The notes beneath the pieces were generated by a model. The model was not told where the DNA came from. It saw only the letters and a list, made by a program, of their open reading frames with translations, and ran no database searches. A DNA stretch of 64,000 bases from Syngnathus acus (lineage: Eukaryota > Chordata > Actinopteri > Syngnathiformes > Syngnathidae): positions 8,706,884-8,770,883 of the forward strand of contig NC_051087.1 of NCBI RefSeq assembly GCF_901709675.1, in the 5' to 3' direction. Numbering within the stretch: position 1 is the first letter of the stretch; every line of letters starts with the position of its first letter. The translations under genes and the position numbers were made by a program. Below are positions 29,658-41,775 of this stretch, piece after piece.

Positions 29658-30740
29658 CGTCTATTTCGGGGGTCTCCTTGTCTGAATTAGGAGCAAATCG
29701 GTCAGCCCCACGTAAATGGAGATGGGGGGTAAATAAAAGCCCACACTTGTTACTATTATTTTCGTTTCAGCATTTAAAATTAGTGTACCACTTCGCAGTG
29801 AAGGAAAACATAGAAAATGGCGGCGGGGGCGGGATGAGATGGATCATACCAAAATGTGAAAACAGGGTGATAATGATAAATATAACACACGTTAACGTAA
29901 TACAGTAATTTGTATTGCACCAAATTTTGCCCAAAACAATCTACGTTTTAGTTTTATATCTAACAAAATCAATATTCGATATTTATTTTCGTGCAAATAA
30001 TAGTAATTTTGAAAAATTGGTCGTTAGTTGCTTCCCTATTTGTAAATTTGGTACAGAGCAACTGGTTGTCTTCTGGGCGCGAAATGAGTGAGAGAGAAGC
30101 ACGCGATAGGAATTGCACAAATGTACAAAACTGCACTATCGTTTAAAAACAAAATCTCTAACATGGAAACAATATTCAATAAAACAATGCACTATATTTA
30201 TTCATGAGTAGCTAATTTACTTTGTTGGTACTTGAATAAACAAAATCACAGAGTCCTGCCAAATTCACTAAGACTACAGAAAAACAACCACTGTATTTAA
30301 ATTTTTAGCCCCATGATGGGTTACATGAATATTATGCCTTTACCCTGTGTATTTCTTAGTTGTGGGAAGTCGCAATGTTCAAATAAATAGCTACTTTACC
30401 TGATTGTATTATTTTTAAGGTGTCAGTACTTTCTTTGAGTATTTAGTTCTCAGATGACTTTTTGCTTTTATTTAGGGGTGTAATATTTAGCCACGAGGAG
30501 GCAGAAGGAGCCCTCCACATACGTGTTGTGCAAAGATGTTGAAAATTGCAAAATTATGAATTTGACAAAAATCCTCTCATTTCCTGAACTAGATCAAGTC
30601 CTTAAAATGATTATTATCTTTAATATACCAAGTGAATCGTCTTAATGCTTCAAGTGCATTTTTTAATCAGTACTTCTACTAAAGTACAAAGTCTAAGTAC
30701 TTTTTCGACCTTTGACATTCATTCAATGATTGTATAACAA
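29658..30740. other. Interval between smc3 start and dusp5 end (smc3 promoter region)
   Basis: About 1.1 kb without a gene. It must hold the smc3 5' UTR and promoter, since smc3 is transcribed leftward from here. No TATA box at a convincing distance and no CpG-dense island are visible. One E2F-like site is annotated separately. Confidence 0.6.
30075..30084 (-). promoter_or_regulatory. Possible E2F site upstream of smc3
   Basis: GGGCGCGAAA on plus is TTTCGCGCCC on minus, matching the E2F consensus TTTSSCGC. It lies about 420 bp upstream of the smc3 start codon. It would fit a gene expressed in proliferating cells, but it is a single motif. Confidence 0.3.
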
Positions 30741-30758
30741 CAACTTTGGTTTTCAACT

Positions 30759-30764
30759 TTTATT
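30759..30764 (-). terminator. dusp5: Probable dusp5 polyadenylation signal
   Basis: AATAAA on the minus strand, about 330 nt past the dusp5 stop, predicting a short 3' UTR. Several ATTTA pentamers occur in the intervening minus-strand sequence, as is common in immediate-early transcripts, but I saw no UUAUUUAUU nonamer. Confidence 0.5.
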
Positions 30765-31073
30765 AAACACTTTTAACATCAACATTATTGAAAAAATCAC
30801 AAAGATTTCAATTTTGAATAAATTAGATTCCAATGCATGACTGTATTTGTGAATGAACATATAAATCACATTATCAACCTAAGGCATGTTATATTGCAGT
30901 TTTATCACTGTGCTATTGCCACTACAGTGGCATCAGTGTCATCCTATGAAATGTGTACTACCACCAATTTAGACTGCTCATCTCCAATCTGGTCTGCTGG
31001 TTTCAATACCAGGCACACGGGGAGCTTTTAAATTTGATTCCTTTTCAAGTAAGACTATGAGCAGTCGCAGTTC

Positions 31074-31093
31074 TTTTTTTTTTTTTTTTTTTT
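31074..31093. repeat. A20 homopolymer at the dusp5 stop codon
   Basis: Twenty Ts on plus. On the dusp5 strand the last two bases of the stop TAA are the first two of the 20 As, so the 3' UTR opens with 18 As. Confidence 0.95.
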
Positions 31094-31498
31094 AAGGCAG
31101 TGCAGTTATTGGGCTCAGCTTGAACTGATGATGGACCGGAGACTTCAGGCAAGAGGTAGGAAGGGTGAATACAGATGGCTCAAAGTTTTTGGTGTTGAAG
31201 GAGGTGGTGATGTCATTGGCAAAAAAGGAAGCAGACTCTGGGATACAGGGAGTGGCAGGTTCAGGTGTGGCTGCATGAGCAGGAGCTGTCGAAAGGACTT
31301 CTGACTCAAATTGCAGCAGCTGACCCATGAAACTGAAGTTGGGTGAGATAACAGCCCGGCGCTGCTTGATGATATCGAATGCTGCATCCAGTTTCAGCTG
31401 CTGGGTTCTCATGATGTAGGCCATACAAATGGTGGGGGAACGAGAGATGCCCGCTTCACAGTGGACGAGGACCTTTCCCCCGGATTGCTTTACGTGAT
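31092..31498 (-). CDS. dusp5: dusp5 coding exon 4 (active site, stop)
   Basis: Residues 240-374 and stop. Contains GGKVLVHCEAGISRSPTICM and SPNFSFMGQLLQFESEVL, then a low-complexity tail rich in Pro, Ser and Thr ending SPITALP. The stop TAA is the first part of a 20-base A-run on the coding strand. Confidence 0.95.
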
Positions 31499-34400
31499 CT
31501 GGACACAGGACAAAATGCAAACGAGTCAATCACTGGACACGGATGTGCAATTTTCTTCAAACAGGTTACATAATATTAAAAATCAAACCTAGCTCTACAA
31601 TCGCAATGGGACATTCAAATGGACAACTGGGAACACTGTAGGGGGTGCATAGAAAATAATAAATCACATTTGAAGGAACTGAAGAAATAACCTGCCATTT
31701 ACTGCTACTCACTAAGTATACATATATCACAGCTGTAAAGGCAAAACCCACAGAGAACCTTTGCAGGGACCAGGTTTTGTATATTTTTATTCTTTTAAAT
31801 CAGTGTCATTTTTCCACACTTGTCCTCCTAAACCATTGTGGGTGTTGGGTGCTACCCACCATGTCGTAGCGAAGCGTGCAGTTCGACTAATATCATAGTT
31901 CTTGCTTTTTCCGAGCTTCTCTTTTTCGGAGTAGTAGAGTAATACGCAATTTGTTTTCCAACATAGTGACAAAACACCTGCATATCGGCAACTAACCAAT
32001 CAGAGGAAAGGTGTTTTTCATATAAAACTAAGAAGAACCGCAGCCCCAATTCCAACAAAGCTTATTTACATACTGAATATTTTTTCAACATTAATGAGAA
32101 AACGGCACCGTCTAAAAAAAGAAACCTGAAAAGGCAATCCTTCTTATTTTCCACACCAAATTATCTCACAAATCCATTAGATTAAAAATTGGAGAAAACT
32201 GGCATGGAACCTTTAACAGAATTTTTTAACTTAAAGGTCATTTCAATCAGCTCCAGTGGACCACTTGCCTTGATGGTTGTTTTAATGAGCAAGCTGGTCG
32301 TGTTGTCTTTTCAGTCAAAGGTCAACAACATTTATTTTTATCCCCTAAACATCCGTATCACATTTAACCTTGAGATGTTCATAATATATAATCATTTATT
32401 GCGCCATAAATTCTGTCAGACCAAAAATAGCCCAAAATTGGAAAAGGCTTAGCCACCCCTTCCTTAAACTGTCAATCATCTCCACTTAATTGAACTAACT
32501 CAGGAGCTTAGTAGATGAAACTTGGAGCTACTGTAGGCTAAATGTAGGTTAATCCTGCTCCTGGTACAATTAGCTCTCTTATGTAATGAGGACTGAATGT
32601 AGGCTGCATCCTCAAACAATACACAATAGCAGCCAACCAATAGTGGTCAGTGCAGTAGCTCCTGGCTGGGCTTTGTCCTTGCTTTTTATTCCAGTCTATA
32701 AATAAGCACCAACACGTTGTGTGCGTCGTTTGCTGCTGCTGTTATGATCCAGCGTCAGCCTCCCACACACTCTTTTCACCACAGGCTGCTGCTCTTAGGC
32801 CCACCTGTGAGTGAGCAACCAACCGCCGCCGAGGTGTGTTACACCTCATTCAACCTCACAGCACGACCACACCCACTGGAGATTAGGCGAGCAGGCCATG
32901 ACAACATGCGAATATCTTTTTAAAGCTAAGAACCAGGAGGGCGTCAACACCTCGGCAAATCCTGAATGGATGGGACTGGTTGGCTGCGTTGGCGGAAGCT
33001 TGGGGGTAGGCGATCAAGCTAAACTGATTACCACTGGGTTTCTTGGAGCCCTCTATTTGTGAATGGTAGGAGGCAGGCGCAGTGAGGGTTTATTTGAGGC
33101 TGACGAAGACGCCTTTTAAAAATAAACACCTATGCATAGGAGTCGCCTAATTCAGACAGAATATTTCCAAGCCTTGCGTGTAATCTGCAACTATAAATAT
33201 ACAGAAGATGAAGGTGGTGTTATTTTGGGGAAAGCTCTTTCCTTGGGATGGTGCGTATATGTCCCTTGCCAAATAGTCTGGCTGAGCACACGATTTTGAG
33301 CGGGGAGTCAAGACAAGAAATAAACATGTAGGATGATGAATCCGAAATAAACCTTCAGGTGGAAGCCCCGAGAAAAACGGGTTGGACAGTCATCTTAAAA
33401 GATTTAACTCACCGATAAATTCTATTGCCTCTTGGAAGTGGGAGCTGATGTCTGCCATGTGGTTGTCTTCCACCGGGATCCATTTGTAATTGTAGTGGAC
33501 CTTGTTGGGCTGCATGTCTTTGCGCGACACGTTGAGCAAGGCAGTGATGTGAAGGTCATTGAGATAGTCCTGCCTGGAGGCGTGGTAGGCACTACCGAGG
33601 TAGAGGAAAGGCAGGATCTCCACAGGTTTACCCTGAAAGTGAGAAATGGGTGGGGAGGAAACCAAATGTGAGTCAAGATAAGTAGGCCCAATAGACAACA
33701 AGGTGTGATATTGGGACAGACGCATCCATCTGATTAAAAACTTGTCAACCTGAAGCAAATCAATATGCTTTTCTCCCATCTAAATGATTGTAAAGCTGCT
33801 ATGTGGAACTTGATGTTGCACTTGTCATATGATATTTGTAAGAATGTTGTCGTGGAGTCAAAAAGAAGAGTTAAAAGATTGCAACATGAGCAACACCTCG
33901 TAAATCTGATAGTGTTGGGATGGTAACTCGATTGAATGATTTACGATTTGTTTCACTACAGTATAGGAATCGTGAAGGAGTCCTGTTCAACAACAATCAC
34001 ATAATATAGTAGATCGATATTTGAGATATTGGAAAGGTCATGGATGAAAGGGTGTGTTTTTCCTCCATCTGGCCTACTTTCGTTATGGGATGCAAATCGG
34101 TCACAAAATGTCACAGCCGTGTATGTTTGTAAACAGATAAATACGGTATGCCAAATATAAACCACTAGTGTTATATTATTCTGTTGGATGTTGTGCCAGA
34201 AAAAGACGGATGTGTGTGTTGTTGGGGGAAGGTGCTTTGGGGTGGATGATGATGTGCTGCCCTCACCTGATCATAATCTGGTTTGTGGTGACCAAGCTTC
34301 TCACTGCTGGCTCTTTTCTCATTTTCGGTTCCGCTCAGCTCGATGCTTTTCACTTCAGTGCAAAGTTCAGGGTATTGCGTGCGGAAGTTCTCATATCCTC

Positions 34401-35014
34401 CTGTGAGACGGAAGGGGTGGCAGAGAAGGGGGGCACAAAGAATTAAATTTAAAATAATTAACAAACGAATACACACCTTGTGAAACCACAGAGTTTATGA
34501 AACAGATTTAGCGCCGGATTATAAACTGATTATAAAAGCCCCATTAATTACTGGAGTTCGCTAATCCTTTTCACTTCCACAGGATGTAAAGGCGACAAAT
34601 TGAAATTGAGGTGTTTTAACACATGATCACAAACCCGGCTAATTATTTTGATTTTTTTTCCTCTCGATCTTCAATTGTTTCTTGCCACAGCGAGTCGGTT
34701 TCACAATTTGTTCATATTTGTCAGCACTGACTCATCGGCTCCGTTGACGCACATTTCGTTTAAGGAGGAAGACCGATCATATAGTTGTTTTAAAAGGCCA
34801 AAAGAGATTGTGTAGCTACGATTGAAAAACGTCATTGCAATTGTTTATTAATTTGATTTTAGGTTATTCTACTTTTTTTGTCAAAGGAAAAAGATTTGGT
34901 GTCAATGACATGTAATACATTGGCATCAATGTCATCGCTTTGACTGATTGTGCGTGATTTCCGATAAAATAATGTCAGTGTCATTGACACGTAAAAGCTA
35001 ATTATCTTCACTAT

Positions 35015-35074
<60 letters not shown>

Positions 35075-35462
35075 TGGGAAAATAAAAAAGTTCGTTACCT
35101 TTTAAGAAGCAAATCTTGGTCCCGCTGGCCACATGCGTCAAGGTGTTTATTACTATTTGTGCTACGCTGTCCTTCTTGAGCTTCTGCCAGTGGGACGTCC
35201 GGTCGTCCAGAGCCACCACTGCCGATATGCTCCCCTCCCGGAGCCGGAGGAGGGCTTTCTCGTCCGGGATAACAAACTGCAGAGGCACCGGTCCTCCCCG
35301 CGACCTCCGGACCACCACGGAGTTGAGATTGACGTTCACGGAGCCTTTGATGCTGGAGTTCGTAAATGACAAGTAAGGTCGACAGTCCACGATAAGGCAG
35401 CTCCCCCGCTCTTTCCTGATGATCCTCCGCAAGTGGCGGCCGTCGATGCTGGACACTTTCAT
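31092..35462 (-). CDS. dusp5: dusp5: dual-specificity MAP kinase phosphatase 5, 4 coding exons, 374 aa
   Basis: DUSP5 is an inducible nuclear phosphatase that dephosphorylates and anchors ERK1/2, giving negative feedback on ERK signalling. The four exons join in frame (1,125 nt with stop). Layout: N-terminal rhodanese-like/kinase-binding domain (about 1-135) with the Arg pair R52/R53 of the kinase-interaction motif in VVVRRSRGG; a linker; the DSP catalytic domain (about 168-305) with general acid D222 in VEDNH and signature HCEAGISRS (C253 nucleophile, R259). Human DUSP5 has 384 aa and the equivalent residues D232/C263, offset by ten. SAYHAS and KWIPVED identify DUSP5 rather than DUSP1, 2 or 4. 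The C-terminal tail after residue 305 is Ser/Thr/Pro-rich and poorly conserved. smc3 starts 1.4 kb downstream on the same strand. Confidence 0.95.
33413..33632 (-). CDS. dusp5: dusp5 coding exon 3 (catalytic domain, part 1)
   Basis: Residues 167-239 plus one base: GKPVEILPFLYLGSAYHASR through HFQEAIEFI. Carries the general acid D222 in WIPVEDNHMADISSHF. Donor GTGAGT. Confidence 0.95.
34267..34400 (-). CDS. dusp5: dusp5 coding exon 2
   Basis: Residues 122-166: GGYENFRTQYPELCTEVKSI, ELSGTENEKRASSEKLGHHK, PDYDQ. End of the rhodanese domain and the linker, which aligns with human GGYETFYSEYPE and PAYDQ. Donor GTGAGG. Confidence 0.93.
35016..35075. repeat. (CTTT)15 microsatellite in dusp5 intron 1
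   Basis: Sixty perfect bases. On the dusp5 strand it is (AAAG)n starting 23 nt after the exon 1 donor site. Perfect arrays of this length are normally polymorphic. Confidence 0.97.
35099..35462 (-). CDS. dusp5: dusp5 coding exon 1 (start, kinase-binding domain)
   Basis: Residues 1-121 plus one base, beginning MKVSSIDGRHLRRIIRKERG and including DCRPYLSF and VVVRRSRGG. The start is the conserved MKV of DUSP5. Thirteen As precede the ATG directly, giving A at -3. Donor AAAG|GTAACG lies only 23 nt from a (CTTT)15 array. Confidence 0.94.
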
Positions 35463-35640
35463 TTTTTTTTTTTTTAATGTTTATTATTAAAACATTAATT
35501 ATTGCCCAAAGAATGCGTGTAGATTCCTGAATGAGAGTGGCTGCGGGCGAACGATGAGCCCAGCGCGCCTCAGTGCCTACATTGCCTCCAAGGGGATTCC
35601 GGCGGAGTCTTTTTCTAGTGAATGGGACTTCGTTGTGAGT
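35463..35640 (-). promoter_or_regulatory. dusp5: dusp5 5' leader with two minimal upstream ORFs
   Basis: Between the promoter elements and the start codon, the coding strand has ATG TAG at 35,582-35,577 (a start-stop element) and ATG TTT TAA at 35,495-35,487. Both close before the dusp5 ATG. A 13-base A-run directly precedes the main ATG. Whether both are transcribed depends on the transcription start, inferred to lie close to the CRE/CArG pair. Confidence 0.5.
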
Positions 35641-35661
35641 GACGTCACGGGCCATATATGG
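35640..35661 (-). promoter_or_regulatory. dusp5: dusp5 promoter: palindromic CRE and CArG box
   Basis: TGACGTCA (35,640-35,647) is a perfect CREB/ATF element. CCATATATGG (35,652-35,661) is a perfect SRF CArG box CC(A/T)6GG. They are four bases apart, about 180-200 bp from the dusp5 ATG. An ETS-type core CCGGAA lies at 35,597-35,602. SRF with ETS co-factors is the known route for ERK induction of immediate-early genes including DUSP5, so this arrangement fits the feedback role. Binding itself is inferred. Confidence 0.65.
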
Positions 35662-35664
35662 ACA

Positions 35665-38600
35665 GCAATGAGGCGTGGTTGCAGCTAAAGACCCACCCGC
35701 GAGGATGACGGCAGTTGCGTAACTCCTCCCTCTCTGTGACGTGCCGCAGCGATTGATTAACTCTTATTACTCATCTCACGTCCTCTTCTCACTCGTTTCC
35801 AAGATCAGTTTCGAGAAGCATTTTTGTGATATTATCTCATCAAAACAGACTACATTGAAAGCACCACAGATGAGCACAAGAGCGTTCACGGTGTGGGAAT
35901 GTGAATCATATTTCTGAGCAAAGAGGAACACGCATGGAATTTGTTTACAGTCGTTGGTGTCATCTTGGCACCCGATGCAATTATTCACAAACACATCTTC
36001 AGTAGACATTGTGCAAAAAAAGTATGCTTTTTAATACTACAAACAATGCCATATTGTTCTGGGATATTGACTTGCGCAAGTGTATGTAAAACAAAAACCT
36101 TATTTAGCATTTGGCCTATATTTTAGTAATTTTTTAGCATTTGGCCAATATTATTAAAAAATGTTCTAAAATTAAACAAGTAAACAGTGTTTACAATTAT
36201 TGGTGTTTTGCTGTTTGCAGTGCACTATTTCTGTTCTATTTCTTTACCCATAATGCCACAGGCTAGTGACTTGTGCATATCCCGTGGCATTATGAGAAAC
36301 ATACCCAATAGTAATCAGTCTCCTTGCTTAGTTACATCAACATCAACCTGTTCTTCTGATTTCGAAGGCACTCGACAGATTGACGTGGCTCGATAGTAGA
36401 CCAAAATATGCTACTGAATGAAGAGAATAGATTTTTTGGAATAAAGAAATAATGATGGAAAGAAATATTTAAATTTAGGTCATAAATGTAGGTCAGTGCT
36501 TCTTATTTTGTTTAGACCAGCAGAGCAGTCATTGCCTGCTCACCACTAATTTTGATTGACATGTTCGCAGAGAGCTATTGATTTAACAATTTTTGAGTAC
36601 TAGATGGTACATGTACAGGCATGCAAAGAAAAAGCTGTTCCTCTTGAATACAGGAGGGTGTGTTTGGGGAGGAGTATTTCCTTGCCCAAGGGCACATCCA
36701 CAGTAGTCAGAAAGCTGACTAGCTCATCTCCAACAACTTATTGTTACTGCCCATGATCAGCACTGTGGTTGTAGAATTGTATGAGGGCTGTGGCTGACAT
36801 TTTGGTTACCTCAAAGAGGAACAACTCTTCTGCCCATATATGTGTTGTTTTTATGAGTAAACAGTATTGACAAAATGGTGGAGTCATCTTGCGACTATTC
36901 AGCCTTGAGAGGTAGTATGAGAGCTGGCGCCGACATCTGATTATCTTATTGCGGCATGTTGTGTGTGACAATATTCTAATAAATAAAATGGGAAAAACTG
37001 CCCTTAAAAGTGTGATTTGCTATTATTTATGTATACTGGCCAATATTATTAACTATTCACACAGCTCTGTTCTTTAACAGAACATAAGCAAATACAACTT
37101 GATGGGGGAGTCATTAGTATGAAAAACGTTTTGTTTTTCTAATCTGCCTTGTTGTGCTATAGGAGACTTCCCAGAGAGCTCAGCGGCTTGACGAGTGGCA
37201 AACATTAACTTCCACCTAGGCCCACGTATAGCTGAATGAACCCGCCTTACATCCTCTGGCATGTAAGCCTAAGCCGACAAATGAACTAACAGGTTAAAAT
37301 GTCCCGCTGTGTGCACTCACATGACATGCAATCAATCCAGGACTCCGGGCTTGGGTCATACATAGGTGCTGTGTGTTTGGCTTTAAACATTGTAGGCTAC
37401 CCGAGGAGTCAAAAAGAGGTGGAGTTCTCTAACACTGACACTTGCCGTATCCAAGAGAGTTAATTGATTTGCTCACAAGCTATTGCCTAATGATATGAAA
37501 ATTATAACAGACCACATGGCGACTGAGCAATGGATTTGTGAATGAAGATGCACTTTTTATATTTAGACTATGGGATTTCCGCTCGACAGCAATGATATGT
37601 GTTGAATTTATTTCATGATTTTAATAAACCCTTTAATAACCCTTTTCTACATTACAAGAGGTTCTGCATCTGCCTATGTGGTTATGATGATATTTTTACG
37701 GTCCTATTCACATAGAAAATGTTGTGCCATATAAAAAATGATGGTGTAACCTGATCACCTGACAGCGCAAGGCTTGTTTGTCAATTCGCCAGACTGGTTT
37801 CTGCCAAGCCCGAGGTTCCGGCACAGTGTGGGAGTGTCCTTGGAGTCGGTCTAAACAAACACCTACTCAGACCATATTTAAAATGGAAAATTGCCAATTA
37901 ATTAAATTACTTTGTATTACTGTGGAGTAAGCGCTATTCTTAGCAGGAAGCTTATAAGGACCATTGGACAAATGAATACCACATACTGTTCCATATGTTC
38001 AGCCGTGGTAACATTGTGTCAGACATCAGGTAAAAATCTCGGTCATCACGGCATCGCGAAGCAGAGAGTGGGCTTTGTTTGAAGAAGCCAAATAAATCGC
38101 TAAACCAGTCTGACAGTGCTGTGCATGTTTGGTGTGGGCTTGGATGGAGGGAAAGATGTCTGAAAGGCTGAGGCTAAGCGGGCTAGCAGGCAGTGTGCCA
38201 TATGGTCAGGTCTAATCTGGGCTTGTGACATCACGGCTGATGAGTGCGCCGAGGCCCACCATCCGTTCCCGAGCCCTCATTTCATTATGGGGTTTGCTGG
38301 TGTCAGCTGTAAATAACAACAGTGGACCCGTGTGAGCCAGACAAACATAATGTCTCTTTTGCTTGCTTTTGTGAAAGCTTTCTCCATTTCTCTCCCTCTC
38401 TGCTGGTTTACACATGAGCAGCATGAGCTCCTACACGGGAACAGGATTTCAGTCAGCTATGTCATTATTTATCTTTTTAGATAATTTCCTTGATAGCTCA
38501 TGACTGTTACCGTAATTGTATTGTGACGTAAGAACTAATTAGACATGAATGGAAGCCTTTGCATGTTTTGTCATACCCATAAAAACAGAGCTATGTGGAA

Positions 38601-39650
38601 GATTTCCAGGAATTTCTCAGAAATTACTCTGGAAATACCAGTAATTCATCCGGTCCCTAACAAAACAAAACAATACTGTGTGTGATGCATTTTAATAGCA
38701 ACAACCAGCACTCGACAATGTTTTAATAATAACATAAATGTAATGACTTAATTCAACACGATTTAATGCATCGAACCAATTCACAATAATATTAGTTCAC
38801 AGAAGGTAAAGAAGATTTGCATGTAAGTATTGTGATATTTTCATTTTCTCTTGTTGCAGGCACGTGAACAAATAGACCCCGAAGGGGGCTTCGCTTTTTT
38901 CTTCCTCAAGAAATTATGGCCTTTTTACTAGGGTGTTTTTATTTAATGTGAATTTTTATTTATTACATTTTTAATGAATACATTTTACTTTAATTTGAAT
39001 TTTACCTGTCGCTCTTTTAAACACTGCCCCGCCCCCTTCGCTCTCACTCTTGCAGCATGGCTGCGAGCACAAAGGAGTGGTGATGATGGAAGTCAACAAA
39101 TGACAAGATCAAACATAGTTAATGTGTGTCTTGCTAACTTGCACGTAAGAGCACGTTAGCTGATGTGTTTGGTTTACCCAAAGCTCTTCATTGTGAGTGA
39201 AAATGTGTAGCGACTGGTGAATACAGTTACAGTAGTTGTATCTCATTTTGTCATGTCTAATACACTGCTACATATATTGTGTGCTAATTAATTAAAATTC
39301 CCAATATGCATGAATTTGTAGTTGCCAAATCATTGGACGGATGAAGAACGATTTTTTTTTTCTCTTCTCAAATGCACTGTACAATCCAGTATGCTCATCT
39401 GAGTGGGGGTGTTTTTGCTCAAGAGGTACATAGTGTTCTAGTCAAATGTTTTTCATGCAAATGTTGTCAGACTGTTCATTTTCATAATGCTTTTTGGAGA
39501 CGCTATTGGTATGGTATGCGAATGCGTCATGCCACTTCCTGTCCAGATAGTCCCGTTTTCCATGTGACTTATAAAAAGCACCCAAACACAATAGGCCCAC
39601 CCCCTCCTCAGCGGCACAGGTGTTTCCTAGTTTGCCTCCATGTCCCAATA
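35665..39650. other. Upstream flank of dusp5, no gene seen
   Basis: No exon recognised. Local structures: palindromic forkhead-type sites GTAAACA and TGTTTAC one base apart (36,180-36,194); an 11-bp perfect inverted repeat CATAATGCCAC / GTGGCATTATG (36,249-36,259 and 36,284-36,294, 24-nt spacer); and a short direct repeat TTTAGCATTTGGCC at about 36,103 and 36,133. The rest is AT-rich and unremarkable. Confidence 0.5.
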
Positions 39651-41699
39651 GGCCGTGTGACTCATTTCAATCACATGACACGATCACAGTTTGCACCCAA
39701 GTTTCAAAATATCAATGTTTCAAAAATTTATTAGACATGGCTCGCAGCAAATATCTGGTTACTTCCTTTACTGTGACTGATTACTTCCACACAGATGAAC
39801 GGCTAAGCACATTTTCATGGTCAATTGCAAAAATGTCGTATAGTGAAGCCAAATGCTGCAGCACAGAATTTTCTGTAGAGTAGAAAGTTGCATGTCATAG
39901 ATTGCCAGTCTCTTGCCAGATTCCGAATACAACAGGAATGTTTGGCATGTATGAATTCAAGTCATGATCTGATGGCACATATGACACATGCACACAAACA
40001 CAGTCAGCCACATACGCACATGCTTCAAAGGCTTGAGTCACTCCTCAGTCCCACACACTCGGCTCCGTTATGACTTGACTCTTCCAGACGAGCCAATCCC
40101 TTGGAAAGACAAATGAGGGCAGAGAAATCAAATAAATACATGCGAATGCAGTAGAAGTAAGCTCACCCTTTGGCTGAAATCCATTATTGTTCTCACAGAA
40201 CGTCACTCCAAGTGAAATTTCGGTAGATAAAAATAGTTCGGGCCTGGGGATGTGACACATTTCGGTTGTTTGCGTTCCAGAGGAATGCGTGTGGTGGGAT
40301 TTCATTAAGGAATTCTACGCGGTGTTGTTGTATTCTTCACTTCATGACACATATACATGGATAGTGTCCAGTGTCATTCTGTAGTTTGGGTTTAATTGGA
40401 AATCTTGTGTTCATTATAATTTTCACATATTGAATGTGCATTTGTGAAAATGAGCCGATACGGTAATCTTGCATGCTCACACTTGAAAAGATGTGTCATA
40501 ATTGCCTATAAACAAGGTGAGGCTTTATTGTTGTTTCTTGCATTCAAAATATTTACTCTCTTACTCTTGCATTTTTTTCTCATGTTTATTTGCAAAAGTT
40601 GCTGCCAGAATAATTCATAGCAAAATTAACAATTTAAATCTAATAGTAGTCCAAACGGTCATATTTTGTAGTGTTTTAGTGAAGTTGAATGAAGTAAATA
40701 TTGGTGTTTTCATTTTAGTTTGAACAAAATTTATAGTAGTGTAAAGTAGATTGGTCTTACTCTTCTCAACTGGTCTAAGTTCATAAACGCACAGCCATGA
40801 ACCTGTAATGTCACTTGCAAAAATGCTAGCTCCTCAATTGAAGTTGCACAAAGGATGATAATGTTTTTTTTAAATTAATGCCATTATTTTTTTTAATACA
40901 AGAAATGTGAAATTGAAACTGAAATATATACCGTATTTGTATTTAAAAATTCCCATGAAAAATCTTTACACACAAGAAAGTTGCTGCTATGTACAATGAG
41001 AAGTTAATAAATAGAAACTGCTATAAAAGAAGGGAAACACTGGTCAGTCAGTATTAAATGAAATGTTTTATTTTCCCTTTTATATTTTCAATTGCTCCCT
41101 AATGAAGCAAAAATATATTTTACCTGACTATTTGATTTTTGGATAAATTTTTCAGTAGGATACAAAATACAAGATATTATATAACACTTTGTCCTACATA
41201 CATGGAACATCACACAAAGCTCTTGTTTCTATCCAAAAGGACCTCTGCTCCATATTTCTCATCATCACAGACATTATGGCTCCTCTTGCACTAAATCCGT
41301 TCCCAGAGCCTCTTCCTGTTCCGACAGGATGTTGGCTTAGAACATTAGAAGGTGAGAGGATCACTGACAAATATCACATCAACACCTACACTTGACATTT
41401 CCATAGCAAACACCGTTGCAACTCTTTTGCAAAGTTCAACTTTTTACAATGAATAAATGGACATGCATGTACACCATGTCACTGCAGTGGTTCACAATAA
41501 AGAATGAGGAAGGAAGTCAGAGTTAGAGTTCATACAGTTTACACAAAAGAAACCAGGCAGGATGATGCTTTAAGAATAGAATACACACCGAGTGTGAAGT
41601 TCTGCTCCAAGATTCCAAGTCAGGACTGTACACTTATAATGTAATAATTTTGTATTACTTTTCAAGCAGTAAAAGTAAAGTAATACATGCATAAGTGCC

Positions 41700-41775
41700 A
41701 ATCAAATGAGATGAGATATTCCTTTGTTCATCCCGCATGAAGAAATTAGAGTATACAGCAGCCATCTTTTACAAA
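41700..41775. repeat. Possible LINE-tail-like fragment
   Basis: AGATATTCCTTTGTTCATCC, then GCATGAAGAAATT, resembles a widespread fish retrotransposon-derived string (CCTTTATT-GTCCC-GGGAAATT). Degenerate and short; assigned from memory of the pattern. Confidence 0.3.

Noticed and set aside
35095-35655. 186-codon minus-strand frame overlapping dusp5 exon 1 and its leader
   Set aside because: It is out of frame with dusp5, its ATG falls inside the CArG box upstream of the likely transcription start, and its product is low-complexity.
39372-39734. 120-codon plus-strand frame
   Set aside because: Overlaps a minus-strand open frame, has no family resemblance, and lies in plain intergenic sequence.
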